A DNA stretch of 64,000 bases from Thecaphora thlaspeos (Eukaryota; Basidiomycota; Ustilaginomycetes; Urocystidales; Glomosporiaceae), in the NCBI GenBank assembly GCA_900291925.1, contig UWYS01000015.1:62001-126000 (forward strand), given 5' to 3'. Under the pieces are notes generated by a model. That model did no database searches, had not been told where the DNA came from, and was given only the letters and a program-made list of their open reading frames with translations. Numbering within the stretch: position 1 is the stretch's first letter; each line of letters opens with the position of its first letter. Both the position numbers and the translations under genes were made by a program. Shown in pieces: positions 22,063 through 32,693 of this stretch.

Positions 22063-22596
22063 TGTTTTCTGGCCGGCCTTAGCCTGGCGAGATGCGGGGG
22101 ATTGCGGGGATATCTCTCTGTGTACCTGGTCCACCCCACCCTCCAGCTAGGCCCCGGAGAGAAAAGACTATACACAAACACCGTCGCGGCCCGACTGGAC
22201 ACCACGCTCACGCCGACCGGCGCTATCTAGGGCCACGGCCCACGAGCGCCTCTGCTCGGTACGCTACTGTACATAACAACACCCATCAATTACAGTACCT
22301 GCCTCGATGGTCATCCTTGCTCTTGTTGTGATGTTTGGGCACGTGGTGCCATGCACCCGTCTCTCGATTGCATCCCTTTGACCTCCTCGTCCGTGGAGGG
22401 CATGTACAACCTGGAGCAGATCAAGTCCATACTCACCTGACTGTACTCAGCCATGACAGGCTTGTGAAGGAGTGTGTCGTCTGATCCAGCACGATGTATT
22501 CGATCGGCCTGTGGTCTACAAATCGCTGCTCGTGTTGCTGCTGCTGCGGCTCGATCTGCCATCGCCAAGTAAACCGTCGGGCGCGTCCTACCTCTC

Positions 22597-23703
22597 TCAG
22601 CTCTCTACAGCTTCGCCTTGGCCTCTGCTTTCCCTCTCCTTCCTCTCCCTCATCCTCCTCTTCGCCATCACCGCCCTCCCCGTATTGCTCGCGTTCACCT
22701 CTCTCCCGATCTCACCGGTGATCCATTCTCCGATCTGCGCCAGCATCTCTAGATCCGTGCCCGTGCTAAAGCCTTCCTTCTCCAACGCAAACACCACACT
22801 CTCCGTGTCGATGTTACCCGTCGCACCGGGACTGTAGGGACATCCACCCAGTCCACCTACCGACGAATCCACCGTCCTCACACCCATCTTGACGAGGTGC
22901 ACGACGTTGGCTAGGCCCGTCGAAAAGGTATCGTGGCAATGCGCCGCAAAGACCGACGCGTCTCTTCCGCTTGCACGGACGCACGCGTTGAGCACTCGCT
23001 CCATGGACGAGGGCGTACCGACGCCGATCGTATCGCCCAGAGAGATTTCGCAGCATCCCATATCGAGCAGTGCCTTGCTCACCTGTCCGACCTCGTCCGG
23101 ATCCACGTCGCCTTCGTACGGACATCCAGCAACCGTAGAGACGTACCCGCGAACCTTGAGACCGGACTGCAAGGCACGACTCGTCACGTCTTCCAGCCGC
23201 TTCAGCGATTCCTCGATGGTGCAGTTCGTGTTGGCCTTACAAAACGACTGACTCGCCGCTGTGAAGATTGCAATCTCGTCCGTGGGCGCCCGCGAACCCT
23301 GCGGTACGGACTCGAGCAGAGCTTCGAGCGAATCGAGACCTTTTGCATTGGGTACCAGAACGGGGTAGCTGATCGGAGAGGTGGAGGAGATGGGTAGGGA
23401 ACGGAGGAGAGAAGGTGTATCACCCATCTGAGGGACCCATTTGGGACTGACGAACGCTCCAGCTTCGATGACGGAGAGACCGGTGAGGCCGAGCCGTCGG
23501 ATGAGCTCGAGCTTGACAGAGGTAGGAACGACTTTCTTTTCGTTCTGCAGGCCATCTCGAGGGGACACTTCGACGATCTTGACGAAGCGAGGATCCGTCG
23601 CAGCGGTGGCGAGCGGGCGGCTGGCGGAGGTGGGAAGGCCGTTGCGTGGGAGGGCGGAGCGACCGAGCCGTGCAAGGTAGGAGACGAGGGGTCGGGGAAG
23701 CAT
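22597..23703 (-). CDS. Hydroxymethylglutaryl-CoA lyase, probably mitochondrial
   Basis: An intronless frame of 368 residues starts at the ATG at 23703. The N-terminus (MLPRPLVSYLARLGRSALPR) fits a mitochondrial targeting sequence. The catalytic domain starts at VKIVEVSPRDGLQNEKK, where the Arg and Asp are the conserved active-site pair. Later motifs are SVIEAGAFVSPKWVPQM, GDTIGVGTP, FAAHCHDTF (metal-binding His residues) and SVGGLGGCPYSPGATGN, which contains the active-site Cys loop. HMG-CoA lyase splits HMG-CoA into acetoacetate and acetyl-CoA in leucine catabolism. All key residues are present and the length is typical (human about 325). The C-terminus ends in a short charged tail. Confidence 0.94.
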   Translation of the reverse strand: MLPRPLVSYLARLGRSALPRNGLPTSASRPLATAATDPRFVKIVEVSPRDGLQNEKKVVPTSVKLELIRRLGLTGLSVIEAGAFVSPKWVPQMGDTPSLLRSLPISSTSPISYPVLVPNAKGLDSLEALLESVPQGSRAPTDEIAIFTAASQSFCKANTNCTIEESLKRLEDVTSRALQSGLKVRGYVSTVAGCPYEGDVDPDEVGQVSKALLDMGCCEISLGDTIGVGTPSSMERVLNACVRASGRDASVFAAHCHDTFSTGLANVVHLVKMGVRTVDSSVGGLGGCPYSPGATGNIDTESVVFALEKEGFSTGTDLEMLAQIGEWITGEIGREVNASNTGRAVMAKRRMRERKERESRGQGEAVES

Positions 23704-24627
23704 CGTTCACGTGGTCACAGAGGCGCGTGGCGTGTAGGTGGTGACGTGGTGAAGTGGTGACGTTTGAAGTGGTGAGGAAGAGGTGGTGATGGACGGTGAG
23801 GAGGACGAGAGGGCGAAAGGAGGAAGCAGCCAAGGGAGGGAAAGGAGGCTTCGAAAGAAAAAGAAAGAAAAAGAAAAAAAAAGCAACGCAACGCTCCACC
23901 CTCGCGGGATCGGCATTATCGGCACCTCCCTGTGCCGGTCGACCGAAACTCGACGCCTCCCGCTTCTCCTTCCGGTCCACGACCGTCGACCTTGCGAGAC
24001 TCCTTCACCCAGCGCCTCTCAAGCCTCCAGTCAGATGTCATTCGGCAGGTGCATATGTGTACAGGTGCGCCGAGGCATACGAGCGAGCGTCGAGACGTTA
24101 AACTGCAGCGAGTCCCGCATTTCCTGCGTCGAGCCCAACGCAGCTTCGCACCGCATATCGCACTACTATCCTGCGCGCCCATCGCAGTGAGGCGGCAGAG
24201 GAAAGAGTGTGCGGAACCCATTCCTGTTCTGTACGACGGGCATCCGAAGCTTTCCCCGAGATCATAACAATGTCGGCTGAACGGTCCACAATCACCAAAC
24301 CTCATCGACCTCTGCCGCGTCGTATCGCACCGAGCAGCTAACTCATTTAGAGGTGTCATTTACGACGTCAGGACCATCAACAAAGAGGTCGTCGACGTGA
24401 CGTGTTGAGGGAAAAATAGTACAAAGAGTGAAGGATGATAGATGATATACAATATGTACAGGAGCGGCTTCCCTGCTGAAGGGTTGAGACGGGACCGCAA
24501 GAGGTCGACGGGGTAGGGTCGAGGAAGGGCAAGGGAGCTAGATATACGTTCGAAGAGAGGGGCGAGCTGAGGTAGGCCGTCACGCTGTGCTCCCTCCCTA
24601 GGACCGAGAAGGTGTCGATGGCGGTGC

Positions 24628-24629
<2 letters not shown>

Positions 24630-24714
<85 letters not shown>
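24630..24714. repeat. Long GA/CT microsatellite
   Basis: About 37 GA units, nearly perfect, followed by a short impure end. On the minus strand it is a CT tract upstream of HMG-CoA lyase, though more than 900 bp from its start. Confidence 0.95.
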
Positions 24715-24785
24715 GGGAGAAGGGAGGCAAAGGGCAAAGGCCGAGCCGGAGGATAGAAAGGGGGCCGGGAAGAGAGGCGACATGC

Positions 24786-24825
24786 CGAGACGAGACGAGA
24801 CGAGACGAGACGAGACGGGACGGGA
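24786..24825. repeat. GAGAC pentamer tandem repeat
   Basis: About six copies of a GAGAC unit followed by two degenerate GGGAC copies lie just after the stop of the neighbouring gene. Confidence 0.85.
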
Positions 24826-24849
24826 CCAAGAGGGACCGCTGTGCGGTGG

Positions 24850-25808
24850 CTAGAAGTTCATATCGTTGTTCGACGCCTGACTCTGTGCGGGCGAGCGGGG
24901 AACCATTGCCTGGCGCAGGCTCGAGTGATTGGCAAAGAGGGCGGCCGGCTTTCCCTTCATGTGGTGCTTGCGCTTGACCAGGTTGAGCTTCGACGTCACA
25001 GGCGACATCTGCGAGTCGGTGGGCGAATAAAAGTTGGAGGCGGCGGCGGCACGCGCGGCGAGCGGCGCGGTGGCCTTGCGGTGACCCTCTTCCTCAATCA
25101 GGCTCGAGATCTTGCCATCAGTCGGCTTGCGCTTGAGCACGAGCAGGCTGTGGATGCTCTTGACAGGTGCCTGGCCCTCCTCGGGGTTGGCGACGTCGTA
25201 AAGGCTCAGCATCTGATCAAGCACGATGGTCCTCAGAGGGAGCGACTCGGGCGTGACTAGCAGGCGCTGGCGGAGCGTCCTGGTCGGGTAGGCCTGGCGA
25301 TGGGAAGAGAGCGTGTAGGCCGGCACACATGGTCAGCGAACGGCGCAAGTGACGAGTGCGACCTCGCTCCTCTCCTCCCCTTTTCCTCTCCAAGCGCCTC
25401 TGCAACCTCTGGCACTCACTGCAAAGATGTCTGCGAGCTTGGTGCGAATCCCCTGCGGGCCGACCACGACGTCTCCGGTGGGGAGGGTGAGGATGACCTC
25501 GTTGGCAAAGATTGCGAAGCTCGAATCCTCGGGCTGAGCCGCCGTATAGATCTGCGGCAGGGAAGATCAGGAGGCGTAGGCGTTAGCGACGTGAAAGGAA
25601 TGGGAGAAGGAAGGTCGGGTCAGTCAAGGGGACGCCCTCTTCAGCCGCGTGCGTGTGTGCTGTTGGGGAGATGGCCGTGGCCACTCACGTGGTGGAGCGC
25701 CTCTAGGATAGAGGCCTCGTCCTCCCTGGGGTGCCTCTCTGGGAGGAGCATCGAGTGCTCTGGTGCCAGCCCGGCGGCGTTGAGCTTGGTGTTGGATCCG
25801 TGGAACAT
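24850..25808 (-). CDS. Putative SnoaL/NTF2-like fold protein
   Basis: Three exons, 25808-25689, 25551-25420 and 25293-24850, give 231 residues with phase-0 introns and clean GTGAGT donors. The N-terminal 140 residues fit a small alpha+beta cone: ILEALHHIYTAAQPEDSSF, then ANEVILTLPTGDVVVGPQGI, KLADIFAAYPTRTLRQRLL and PVKSIHSLLVLKRKP. The helix, followed by a strand ending in a GPQGIRxKL-type turn and further strands, is what NTF2/SnoaL-like proteins show. The C-terminal 80 residues are basic and low complexity (LNLVKRKHHMKGKPAALF). I could not name a specific family or substrate. The call is based on pattern only. Confidence 0.5.
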
Positions 25809-26846
25809 GCTGGTGATGGTGTGTGGGTGAGGGTCGAAGGTGATGCTCGGTGTGGGTAACGCCTTGGACGGAATCTATGTGTGGGTCGTACAGGTGGCGT
25901 GGTGATGGTGGTGGTGGCGGCGGTGATGGTTTAGGAGCGGCGAGGTTGCTTGAGGAGTGTGTCGAGATGGTGTTGGTCGGTCGAGAGGAAGGAGAGGAGG
26001 GCGAGGGCAGCTTTCTTTTATCTGCTTGCCGCCGCGGTGGAGCGCTGGAGGCCGAGAAAGGGAGCGGGGCCAGCGTCACGGATGAGCGAGGGTAGACTCC
26101 AAGCCTGCCCTGCTCTGGCCTGCCCTGCTCTGGCCTGCCCTGCCTTGGCCCTGCCAGGCAGACGAGTGAGCCCTCCGTCAGCTTGTCCCCTTCCTTTTGT
26201 GACATCACGCTTGAAAATTTCGACGGTGTTGGTGTGTTGGTCTCCCTCGCCCTGGCCCTGGCGCTGCCTTGGTGCGCCCTCGCCTTTTTCCACTCTTCGC
26301 GATTTCTCGCTCTCTCTCTGAAATCACACGCGTCAAGAGCGCGCGCTAGAATCTCGCTCAACACCGGTCCCCCGCGCGCGGCCAGCGGCGTCTGGTCGTC
26401 TGTCCGTTCGTCCGCCCATCTTTGGCCGGTGTCGCACACCCTGCCCAGTGACCCGCCACCATCTCAATTCTGCCCGGCCTTGTCAGACGGCTGCGTGGGC
26501 AAAGGAGGTCCAATTACACACCAGGCGTCGGTTGAGCACGCGCTCCTCTGCCATTACATGCCTCCCTCTTTGTGCCCCTCGCACCCCCTGTGGGCGGTGC
26601 TGCATGAGACCGATGGAGGCGACGAGGTTCAACGGCTAGCATCTCGCTCGATTGGCTTCGACAAGGCGGTCTAAGCACAGTCAGTGACGCAGCCTTTGTG
26701 GCGACATCGACTGCTTGCAAGAGGCGATCATGAACTTGTGTCACATAGATGGTATACATGCAGTCCGCCTCCGACAAGTCAGAGCCCTACCCCCTGTCGG
26801 CGGCGACTCGCAAGATCTCCAACAGACCATGCCCCGCCCCACGACC
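25809..26846. other. Intergenic region with short tandem repeat
   Basis: The region separates two minus-strand genes. At about 26104-26152 it has a 15-bp repeat built on GCCCTGCTCTGGCCT. No coding sequence is supported. Confidence 0.5.
26104..26152. repeat. 15-bp tandem repeat
   Basis: About three copies of a unit containing GCCCTGCTCTGGCCT are visible, the last one degenerate. Confidence 0.7.
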
Positions 26847-29000
26847 TCAGAACATGTCCATATCGCTCTGCTCGCTCGCGCTCTCGACTCCGATGGACAC
26901 GCCATCGCTTCCCTTCTCCCTCTGCAGGCCAGGACCGCCGCCGCTCGACTTGCCTCCCTTCGTCTTGGAGCCAAACGACTTCCCCAGCGGGACGTCTGGG
27001 CTGGTCCGGTTGCCACCTGCACCGGGCTCCCTCGAATCCCCGTCCCCGGAAGACGATACACCTTGGTCCGAGTCTGACGTGAGCCCTGACATCCGCATAG
27101 AGCCGCCCTTGGCCTTCTGGGGGCGGGAGGCGTATGTCGTCTTGGCGAGAGGGTTGCGCGAGCCTTTTAGAGGTAGTCGGCCGCTGGTCGCCTTGCCGGC
27201 CGTCGTTGAGCTTGCGTGACTGCCGAGCGACTTGGACATCGCCTTCACTCCAGCCGCCGGCGCGACGTCGTCCCCCGAGATCTCGCCCTCCTCGCCATCG
27301 TCATCGTCGTCATCCTCATCCTCATCCTCTTCGTCGTCGTCGTCGTCGTCATCATCGTCGGCGTCGTCGTCCGACTCGTCGTCGTCATCGTCCGAAACGT
27401 CCGAATCGTCGTCGTTGTTAGACACGCGGTCTTCGTAGCCGCTCTCGTTGTCGTCGTCGACGTCCATCGCACCGTCGTACCGCTGCCGCTTTAGTGGACT
27501 GCCGCCGTTCTTGTCCGGTGATGCAGAGTTCGGCGGTCTGTCGCGCGCCCGGGCCGCCGACGAGCCGTGGACGGCATTGCCGCCGCTGATGTGCGCCTTG
27601 GTCGGTGATGAGCTCGACCCTCTCCTAGCCGCCGACGCCATCCCGCTGGCGGCCGTTCCGATCTCGCTGGCGCCCCGTTCGACGCTCGCCCTGGCCATCG
27701 TCGACGAGGAGCCCTTCTTACCGCCGCCGTTGTTGTCGTTGCTCGGGTTCAGTGGCGACCCGTTGACGACCTGCTGGGAGAGGCCGGAAGGCGCAAACGT
27801 CTGCGCAGAGTGGCTCCGACCCATACCCGTTGCGCCTGCGCCAATGTCGTTGCCGCTGCTGCCGCCAGGGCCAGACGAGGGAGGCGGCGTGGGGCTGCTG
27901 GTCTTGATCTTCTTGTTGATATGCAGCGATGCTACGTGCGAGGCGGAAGGTGGCGAAAGCGCCCGCTTGCCTTTGGCCGTCGTCGAGGGTGTCACCTCTG
28001 CAGGAGAGTGTCGAGAGGGGACGACGTGCGCAGACGGGAAAGGTCTATCAGCCTGCGTGCGCGAGGGGCGGGCATGAGGAGGAGGCGGACAAAAGACGGG
28101 GATCCGGGGACTTACTCTTCCGGTTCTTCCACACGCTATCATCGTCGCTGCCTCTGGGGGTACCCGCCGAAATGCTGTTGAGCCGGCTGGAGAGGGGCGT
28201 GCTGACGGTGGCTTTGGCGTTCCTGGTCGCACCCTTCCGGGCACCTTTGCCGCCCATGCCCATGCACTTGGCCAGATGGGTGGCGTAGCGGTTGGACGAG
28301 ACCTGGCGCGAGCAGACGAGGCACTCGAAAAGCGGGTTGTGCGAGTAGTAGTCGGGCTTGGCGCTTCCCCCATTTCCCGGCTGGGAAGGAGTAGGGGTGC
28401 CGGTCTGCGAGGGTTCCGGAGGCCGCTCGCCCTCCTCGAGATCGTTGGCGGGGTCAATCACTGAGGCCTGGACGGCGGCCGGTGCTGGAAGGTAGGTCAG
28501 CGAGGGGTAGAAGGGATGATGGAGTTAACAGGGATCCATCTATGATCATGGATCCGGGCGCGAAACTGATGGAGGGTCACTCACTGTGCGACTGGCATCT
28601 GGGCGTAGAGTCGATCGTGGCGGGCGAAGGGCGACGGAGCGAGGCAAGGAAAGCATGTGAGCAGGAAGCCATGACAACGCTTGGCTTTGTCTAGGAGATC
28701 AGCGGCATACGGCCCCTCATTCCGCGAGAGAGGCTCACTTTGTACCGCAGGATTTGCATATTGAGCGAGCCTTTTTGACGGTAGCGTGTGCGTCAAGAGC
28801 GGTATCCAGGACGATTTCGGAGAGGAGGCTGTCGAGGAAGCGTGCGGCCTGCGGCGGCCAAATGTACAGAGAGGCGAGCAGTGGCAAGCGGCAAGCATCA
28901 GTCATCAACCAGGCTGCGCCGTCCTCCTAGTGTATTGATTGCGATGGGAGGGCGGGTCGGATCAACTCACGATGAAGCCCTTTGCATCGGTGGTCGACAT
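26847..29000 (-). CDS. SGF11: SAGA deubiquitinase-module subunit Sgf11, with long acidic extension
   Basis: Five exons on the minus strand: 29000-28971, 28848-28739, 28598-28585 (14 nt), 28484-28116 and 27997-26847. The total is exactly 558 codons, giving 557 residues. The N-terminal helix reads AARFLDSLLSEIVLDTA, the part of Sgf11 that anchors to the deubiquitinase module. A cysteine stretch, KKARSICKSCGTKCQSH, is completed by the micro-exon. The Sgf11 zinc finger follows: FECLVCSRQVSSNRYATHLA, then KCMGMG. Yeast Sgf11 is about 100 residues; here about 390 residues follow the finger, Ser/Gly-rich, with a long run of Asp, Glu and Ser (27290-27440) and a predicted disordered end. Sgf11 connects Ubp8 to SAGA for histone H2B deubiquitination. 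The core family call is firm; the tail function is unknown. Confidence 0.85.
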
Positions 29001-29369
29001 CTTCGGCCAGGAGGTGTTCGGCGAGAGCGGACACGGTAGAAGGAGAGGAAAGGGACGCCAAGCTTCGGAGGAGGTTGACCTGTGATGTTGCTGTGGATGC
29101 GAAGCAGGTGCCAGGGTGGCGAGGGTTGGGCAGCCAAGAGAGGAAGCAAGAAGTCGGGCCAAGGTGGCGAGGGCGAGGGCGGGGGCGGGGGCGGGGGCGG
29201 GGGCGGGGGGAACGACCCGGAAAAAGGCGGGCGCGCTTCGTGCTTTTCTTGCCGCGTCCGGCGGCTGGCCAAAGCGCAGCAGCAAGCTTCTTCCTAAACA
29301 ACCTTGATCCTGCCAGACTCCCCCGCCATCGCCATCACCGTCTTCCAGCATCCTCGCAGCTACCTTTAC
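29001..29369. promoter_or_regulatory. Divergent promoter region of SGF11 and ERG28
   Basis: Only 369 bp separate the two start codons. The region contains a G-rich block at about 29172-29214 made of repeated GGGCGGGGGC units. It could act as GC-box-like sites for either gene or fold as a G-quadruplex. Confidence 0.5.
29172..29214 (+). repeat. GGGGGC tandem repeat, possible G-quadruplex
   Basis: At least five consecutive G-runs of 3-6 bases are separated by single C or AC bases. This meets the usual G-quadruplex pattern of four G-runs with short loops. Confidence 0.75.
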
Positions 29370-30263
29370 ATGGCCCCCGTCATGTTGTCTTCCTCTTGTG
29401 AGTCTCTGGCGTGCCACGCTGCATGCTTCTTTGCAGGAACACGGCGACTGATCTATCGCATGCTCTTTCACTGCCTCTCCGTCCGACGGCATCAGGGATC
29501 CCCGACGAGCTCCTGGCCAAGTGGCTGCTGCTCGTCTCGACGCTCGCCATCTTCAACTGCACGCAGAACTACCTCGACCACTCCTTTAGCAGAAAGGTCT
29601 ACACAAAGGGAGGCGCTCAGGGTGAGTCCGTCAGGCGAGCTGCCAGCTACGTCGTCAGCGGCAACGCAACGGCTCAGCTTCTTGCAACTGACACTCGGTC
29701 ATCCCCACCTCCACCTTGTCGTGCTGGTGGCCCTCCTCTCTTGCCGATTCACTTGCTTCCTCTGCAGTGACCCCTCTCTCGGCCAGAACCTTTGGCATCT
29801 GGAATCTCGCCTCTGCCATGATCCGCCTCTACTCGGCCTACGACATTCACAACAAGGCGTGAGCACCCTCCCTCCCCGCTCCGCCCCTTGTTTCCGGTCG
29901 GACAGAGACGGATAGACTGATCCCTACATCCTTGCACCTACGCACCGTTCCCCTTGCTGCAGGGCCTACGACCTTTGCATGGGCTCGTTCGCCATCGCCC
30001 TTTTCCACTTCACCACCGAGGTCCTCATCTTCAAGACGGCCAAGATCTCGCCCGGTATCGTCAGCCCGCTGATCGTCGCCTGTGAGTTGGCTAGGACCCT
30101 CTTGACCTTGCTTTTTGCCCGCTTGTGACACGGCGTGCGCTGTAAGGCAGCGGTATGCTCGGTGCTGACCATCCATCTCCCGTCGCCTCTGGAATGTCCC
30201 GTCTGCGCCCCAGCCTCCAGTCTGCTCGCCATGTGGTACAAGTACAGCGAATACGTTCGCTGA
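29370..30263 (+). CDS. ERG28: Ergosterol biosynthesis scaffold protein Erg28
   Basis: Five exons, 29370-29397, 29496-29621, 29768-29858, 29963-30081 and 30214-30263, total exactly 138 codons (137 residues), close to yeast Erg28 (148). After a short start, the membrane segments read KWLLLVSTLAIFNCTQNYLD and GIWNLASAMIRLYSAYDIHN, then YDLCMGSFAIALFHFTTEVL. The conserved TFGIWNLASAMIRLYSAYDI region and the FHFTTEVLIFKTAKI segment are the Erg28 hallmark. Erg28 is an ER membrane protein that tethers Erg25, Erg26 and Erg27 for C-4 demethylation of sterols. The end (LLAMWYKYSEYVR) is typical. Introns have GTGAG donors. Confidence 0.94.
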
Positions 30264-32693
30264 GCATCATCGCACATTTATCTGGATCCCCTCTTGTCCG
30301 TTAATCGCCGGTACTGTTCAACGTCAAACCTTTTGCAGCACTGGGTTGCTTGAGTGTGATGTGAAGAAGAGGCTCTGCATCGCAGACGCTGGAGCAAGCC
30401 GAGGGCCAGGTGTCTGTCCGTCCTCTGGTCGGCTCGCCAGTATTTCCTAGGTGCCATGTGTTACAGATCCGAAAAGGTGGAATGTATAGGTGAAGGCCGG
30501 CCCTTTGACTTCCCACGAAAGCAGATGTCAAAGCGATGCCATGGCGCTGGCTCAGGAAGCTTCCGACTTGGACATACTTTCTTACTCTGTGCTCCACAGC
30601 TTCGGTGGTACTAGAGCAAGTACTTTGCGCGGCCTGTCTGCGCTACGACGGTCAGAAGCCGACCATCCGGTTGACAGGCTTCGTCGGGGATACATGTTGA
30701 GCAGCCAGATCTCGCTCTCTTCTCTTTGGACGAAAAGGATCTAGCGGCTAATGACCATGAGTCCCGTCGGCGTCTGATAACAAGTTTGTTTCCCCCGCAT
30801 CCCTGGCAATGGATCAATATATTTGTCCCCGCAATAACAGAGCATGACCAGAACGTCGTCAAGGTTCTCGTTTTTAGATTCCTGAGGCAAAATAGACATG
30901 ATTTTTCCTTGTTGCGTTCCATAGCCCACGCGAGGAACGCCGACGAGGGCGTTTCACACCGTGACCTAGAGCAACTAACCTTAACATCCCGACCTCGTCG
31001 ACCCGTACGATAAACACGACGAGAAAACCTATATAGACGGGAAAGTGGGGGTCGACAGTGCCACGAGAGAGCAGGCCGCAGAAGCGCGGAGACGGTCATG
31101 TATTTCAAAGCAAGCACTACTCCTCTTTGAGACGACAAGTAGGGAGGTCCCGGAGAAAGGTGAAGCTTCGATCGCACACGGCTCCTTCTCGCCTTGCTTG
31201 TCTGTATATATGCCGACGACAAAGCAGACCTTGGCGAGGGTGACCTTTCACAATCCTGACGGACGGATCCAGCCAGGGTCACTTGATGTGCAAGGTACAG
31301 TAGTAATCTCGAAACCAGCCGACCACGTCACCGGCTGAGCTGTCAGAGGTGAGCGGGCGACTCTGAGTTTGATGGTAGGGAAAAGGTATGTAGCGGAGAC
31401 GGCGAGGAGAGCGGGGTTCGGCGTAACGTCGAGAGCGCAGCCGGGTGGGGGGTTACGGCGGTGCTGGCCCTGCTGGCCCTGCTGCTCGGTCAACTCGTGC
31501 GGCAGAAGGTTGCAGGCGAATCGAAGCAAGCGAGGGTCGCGGTCGTCGAGGTTAGGCGGCCAGCCAGGTGTGTACTGTATTGGGGGTCGCGCAAGAGTGA
31601 GCGAAATTCATGGACTACTGCTCGGCAGGGGAGAAAGGACCGCGCGAGGGCGAGATGCCATCGCACGGCAGCCAGCTAGGCAGCTATGGCGTCAGAGCGA
31701 CCGGGCCCAACGCAAGAAAGGGCAGAGCGGCTCCGAAAGAGTCTTGAGAGCTGGAATCGAATTGGGAAACATCGCCAGCGAGCCCGCTCCAGCAACGAGA
31801 GAAAAGGCAGATGAGGCCTGAAACAGAGGGCCGTCTCGTGGCCCCTTGTGCTTTTGATGCCGATGCTTTTCTTTTGCTTTTCCTTCGATCCCGATGAGCC
31901 AGGGGAGGAAGGGACGTGCGGACCGTGCCTAGGCCCGCAGCCACCGACATCAGTTTGGGCCGTCCTATGGACCTGCGACGAGCATCAGTGGAAGGGCTTC
32001 CATGGTTGTCTGTGGCCTGCTGCTGCCTCGCTGGGAACGGACGGCGTCGAGAACGGGTGGCGACGATGTCGAACCAAGGGCAGTGCAGAGGGGGAGGGAG
32101 GGAGACGGCAGCGGAGCCAAGCAAGAGGGTGCCGCTGCCCAGGCAAACCAACGAACAGACGCACGCAGCCAGGCAGGCGAGGCGAGGCGATCGCCGACCC
32201 AAATCCGCCGCCTGCCTTAGCTTGCGTTGGCAGGAGAGGGAAGCAAGCTCAGCTCTCGAGAACCCGTCCAGCTGCTGTCAACGGCCCGCCGCCGCTCCCA
32301 GCCACTCGACACGGCACAAGGCAGGCTGCATCCCCCGGACGCAACCCCTTCGGCCCTGTGTAGTATATTGCCATGGCCGCCTCGCACTCCGTCCTTGACC
32401 CTCGACCTTTTACCCTTTATCTACATACACCAGCAACCGACACCGACACCGACACCGACGCCAACCCGGCCCCGTCCTCCCCTCTCCATCATCACCGTCC
32501 GTCAGTCACGCCGTCTCGTCGCCACCACCTACCTACATATTCGGTCCGTCTCGACGCTGACTGTAACATGACCGCCTAGCCCACCGCCTTCACCCACCAA
32601 CGGACGCCTCCCATTGAGTCTTCATCATTCGACCTCTTCCTCAACGCTCTGGGCACCGCACATCGAGGCTCCTCCTACGCGGGCAGGGCAGCG
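30264..32693. other. Gene-poor region of 2.4 kb
   Basis: This region lies between ERG28 and the RGS-like gene. Part of it (about 30700-31010) is less GC-rich than the surroundings and has open frames on both strands: a minus-strand frame from the ATG at 30929 to 30741 encodes 62 residues. None matches a family I know. The right part (about 32200-32690) is CT-rich and includes an ACACCGACACCG repeat near 32441-32460. Confidence 0.45.
30741..30929 (-). CDS. Doubtful small open reading frame
   Basis: An ATG-started frame of 62 residues reads MGYGTQQGKIMSILPQESKN and later VLVMLCYCGDKYIDPLPGMR. The amino acid mix is more protein-like than that of most short frames here and the DNA is less GC-rich. 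No similarity is recognised, no splice signals were found, and the opposite strand is also open over the same stretch. It may be a chance frame or a relic. Confidence 0.15.
   Translation of the reverse strand: MGYGTQQGKIMSILPQESKNENLDDVLVMLCYCGDKYIDPLPGMRGKQTCYQTPTGLMVISR

Larger units (their letters stand above)
19907..22596. other. Gene-poor region of 2.7 kb
   Basis: The region is flanked by the starts of the transporter and the 3' end of HMG-CoA lyase. It contains a CTG run (about 20107-20127, in the transporter leader), a GT microsatellite at 20519-20537, a G-rich block at 20737-20756 and a run of about 16 G at 22047-22062. The longest open frame (21114-21692, minus) starts at a non-ATG codon and has no recognisable domain. 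I saw no tRNA or other RNA gene. Confidence 0.5.
23704..24849. other. Intergenic region with GA microsatellite
   Basis: This 1.1-kb stretch lies upstream of HMG-CoA lyase and downstream of the SnoaL-like gene. Near 23855-23884 it has an A/G-rich block. Open frames in 23916-24359 have no recognisable domain. Two tandem repeats near 24630-24825 are listed separately. Confidence 0.5.

Noticed and set aside
23916..24359. 147-codon minus-strand cysteine-bearing frame upstream of HMG-CoA lyase
   Set aside because: No signal peptide or domain; the opposite strand is equally open; not enough to call a gene.
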